From contig JACCUS010000372.1 in NCBI GenBank assembly GCA_013811715.1, positions 1-6,326 on the forward strand: DNA of 6,326 bases, written 5' to 3'. Positions 5,393 to 6,326 of the stretch are shown here, in pieces. Source of the stretch: Nocardioidaceae bacterium (GTDB lineage Bacteria; Actinomycetota; Actinomycetes; Propionibacteriales; Nocardioidaceae). The translations under genes were made by a program, and so were the position numbers. The notes beneath the pieces are model-generated. The model worked only from the letters and a program-made list of their open reading frames with translations, ran no database searches and had not been told where the DNA came from. Numbering within the stretch: position 1 is the first letter of the stretch; each line of letters opens with the position of its first letter.

Positions 5393-6326
5393 GTAGACCG
5401 CCGCTCAGGCTGTCGTTCACCCTCGCTCGGAGGTTCGGGCGCAGCCGCAGTCTCGCCGGGTCTTCTTTGCTGCTGACCAGCGTTGTCGCGGTGGTCATGG
5501 CGTTGTTCCTCACCATCAGCGCGCTGTCGTTGTCCGGCGGCCAGGTCGTGGCCAAGGAGATGGGACGCTACGCCTACTCCGCCAGCTTGGGCACGTTCAA
5601 GGATGTGAAGCCCGGCGATATCGACCTGGTAGCAAAGGTCGAGGCCGCCGCCTCGTCCGGCGGCGCACAGTCCTCGGCGGTGGTGCTCCATTCGCCGGAT
5701 GTCCTGCCGGCTACGGTCGACCCGCCGATGACGTGGTACGCCGAGACCGACTGGCTGCGGCGGCCGTTTCCTGGCAGGTATGACCTGGTGAACGGCCGCT
5801 GGCCGCGGCGTCCGGGAGAGGTCGTCGTCACGGACACGTCCGGAGGGAAGCTGGCCGAGTTTGGTGACACCCTGCCTGTATTGGCGGGGAACGAGCGCTT
5901 CCGCGTGGTCGGTCTCGCCGACGACCAGTTCGCAGATTACGAAGAGATCCTGGCGGCGCCCGGTACATGGGCGGGCATCGGTGAGCCGGCGCAGCGGAGT
6001 ATCCCCAGACTGGCCGCCGCGGTAACGTTGCTGTGGAACGGCGAGCAACGGCGTTCGGTGACAGAGGCGGTCGCCTCCATGCTGGCTCGGCAGACAGGGC
6101 AGCAACCGGCAAATGTGGCCAGCCGGATCCGCGCTGTCGACCGGGCCGAGATGAGCGCCCAGGCCGAGCCGTCGTGGCTCGACCGGATCCCCGCCGGCTA
6201 TCAGATACCCGCCGTGCTGTTTCCCCTCGTTGCGGTGCTGGCGATCTTCGGCCTGAATCAGCGACGGCTCCGACGTAGCCTGCGGCTTCTGGTCGCGGTG
6301 GGGGCGCGCCCGCGCCAGGCCACGGG
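5389..6326 (+). CDS. FtsX-like ABC transporter permease (5' part, runs off window)
   Basis: The membrane partner of the preceding ATPase. The frame is open from ATG 5389 to the window end, 312 codons plus two bases with no stop, so the C-terminal part is missing. It begins MSRPPLRLSFTLARRFGRS, a basic cytoplasmic start. A first membrane helix spans about residues 25-48 (SSLLLTSVVAVVMALFLTIS). A large extracytoplasmic domain (about 50-270) contains NGRWPRRPGEVVVT and ERFRVVGLAD, typical of MacB-type periplasmic-core domains. A second helix is at about 273-290, followed by RRSLRLLVAVGARPRQA, the cytoplasmic coupling segment characteristic of FtsX-family permeases. The ATG overlaps the ATPase stop by four bases (ATGA), showing translational coupling. 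A full-length protein would be expected to have further helices, and often a second such domain. Substrate unknown; the linked secreted four-cysteine protein is the obvious candidate partner, by inference. Confidence 0.88.
   Translation, partial: MSRPPLRLSFTLARRFGRSRSLAGSSLLLTSVVAVVMALFLTISALSLSGGQVVAKEMGRYAYSASLGTFKDVKPGDIDLVAKVEAAASSGGAQSSAVVLHSPDVLPATVDPPMTWYAETDWLRRPFPGRYDLVNGRWPRRPGEVVVTDTSGGKLAEFGDTLPVLAGNERFRVVGLADDQFADYEEILAAPGTWAGIGEPAQRSIPRLAAAVTLLWNGEQRRSVTEAVASMLARQTGQQPANVASRIRAVDRAEMSAQAEPSWLDRIPAGYQIPAVLFPLVAVLAIFGLNQRRLRRSLRLLVAVGARPRQAT

Noticed and set aside
5332..6105. Minus-strand open frame (257 codons) opposite the permease
   Set aside because: The + strand frame from 5389 has membrane helices, FtsX-type motifs and an ATGA overlap with its ATPase; the minus frame has none of these.
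1..6326. CRISPR array, insertion sequence, rRNA or tRNA genes
   Set aside because: No regularly spaced repeats, transposase signatures, terminal inverted repeats with target duplications, or structural RNA patterns were seen.

Overview
The window is from a high-GC actinomycete, most likely Streptomyces or a close relative. The evidence is strong G/C preference at third codon positions, frequent GTG starts, purine-rich ribosome sites, and the families present: a WYL regulator, an ECF sigma factor with a zinc-ribbon tail, and a secreted I36-type small protein. Every gene I accept lies on the + strand. The species call is an inference from style, not from a marker gene.

Layout: (1) 48-1007 encodes a WYL-domain DNA-binding regulator. 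(2) 1008-1224 is a short control region with an imperfect 22-bp palindrome, two copies of a 9-bp direct repeat and a plausible promoter. It leads into (3) 1225-1536, a 103-residue protein with a probable dimeric alpha/beta-barrel fold. (4) 1537-1838 holds no convincing gene. (5) 1839-2453 encodes an ECF sigma factor that stops abruptly in the middle of a zinc ribbon. Its expected C-terminal end is still present, in the +1 frame, at 2454-2703, and that fragment's stop overlaps the start of (6) an MFS exporter (2700-3983). (7) 3984-4291 is gene-free and contains a stem-loop, a near-perfect 35-bp palindrome built around a TTGACA hexamer, and a run of ten G. (8) 4292-6326 is a tightly packed operon: a small secreted four-cysteine protein of the peptidase-inhibitor I36 type, a MacB/LolD-type ABC ATPase, and an FtsX-like permease cut off by the window edge.

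How the genes fit together: the WYL gene and the small barrel protein look like a regulator-target pair. The sigma factor and exporter look like a translationally coupled pair in which the sigma gene has lost an internal segment. The last three genes look like one unit in which a secreted small protein is made with a dedicated ABC system, under a promoter overlain by a large palindrome. A 17-bp exact tandem duplication at the start of the ATPase gene changes which start codon reaches the correct frame.

The most interesting items are the broken sigma-factor tail, the 35-bp palindromic promoter, the frame-switching tandem repeat, and the secreted-protein/ABC operon. I cannot claim a wholly new system from sequence alone. 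All homology statements are from memory of protein families, with no database search.
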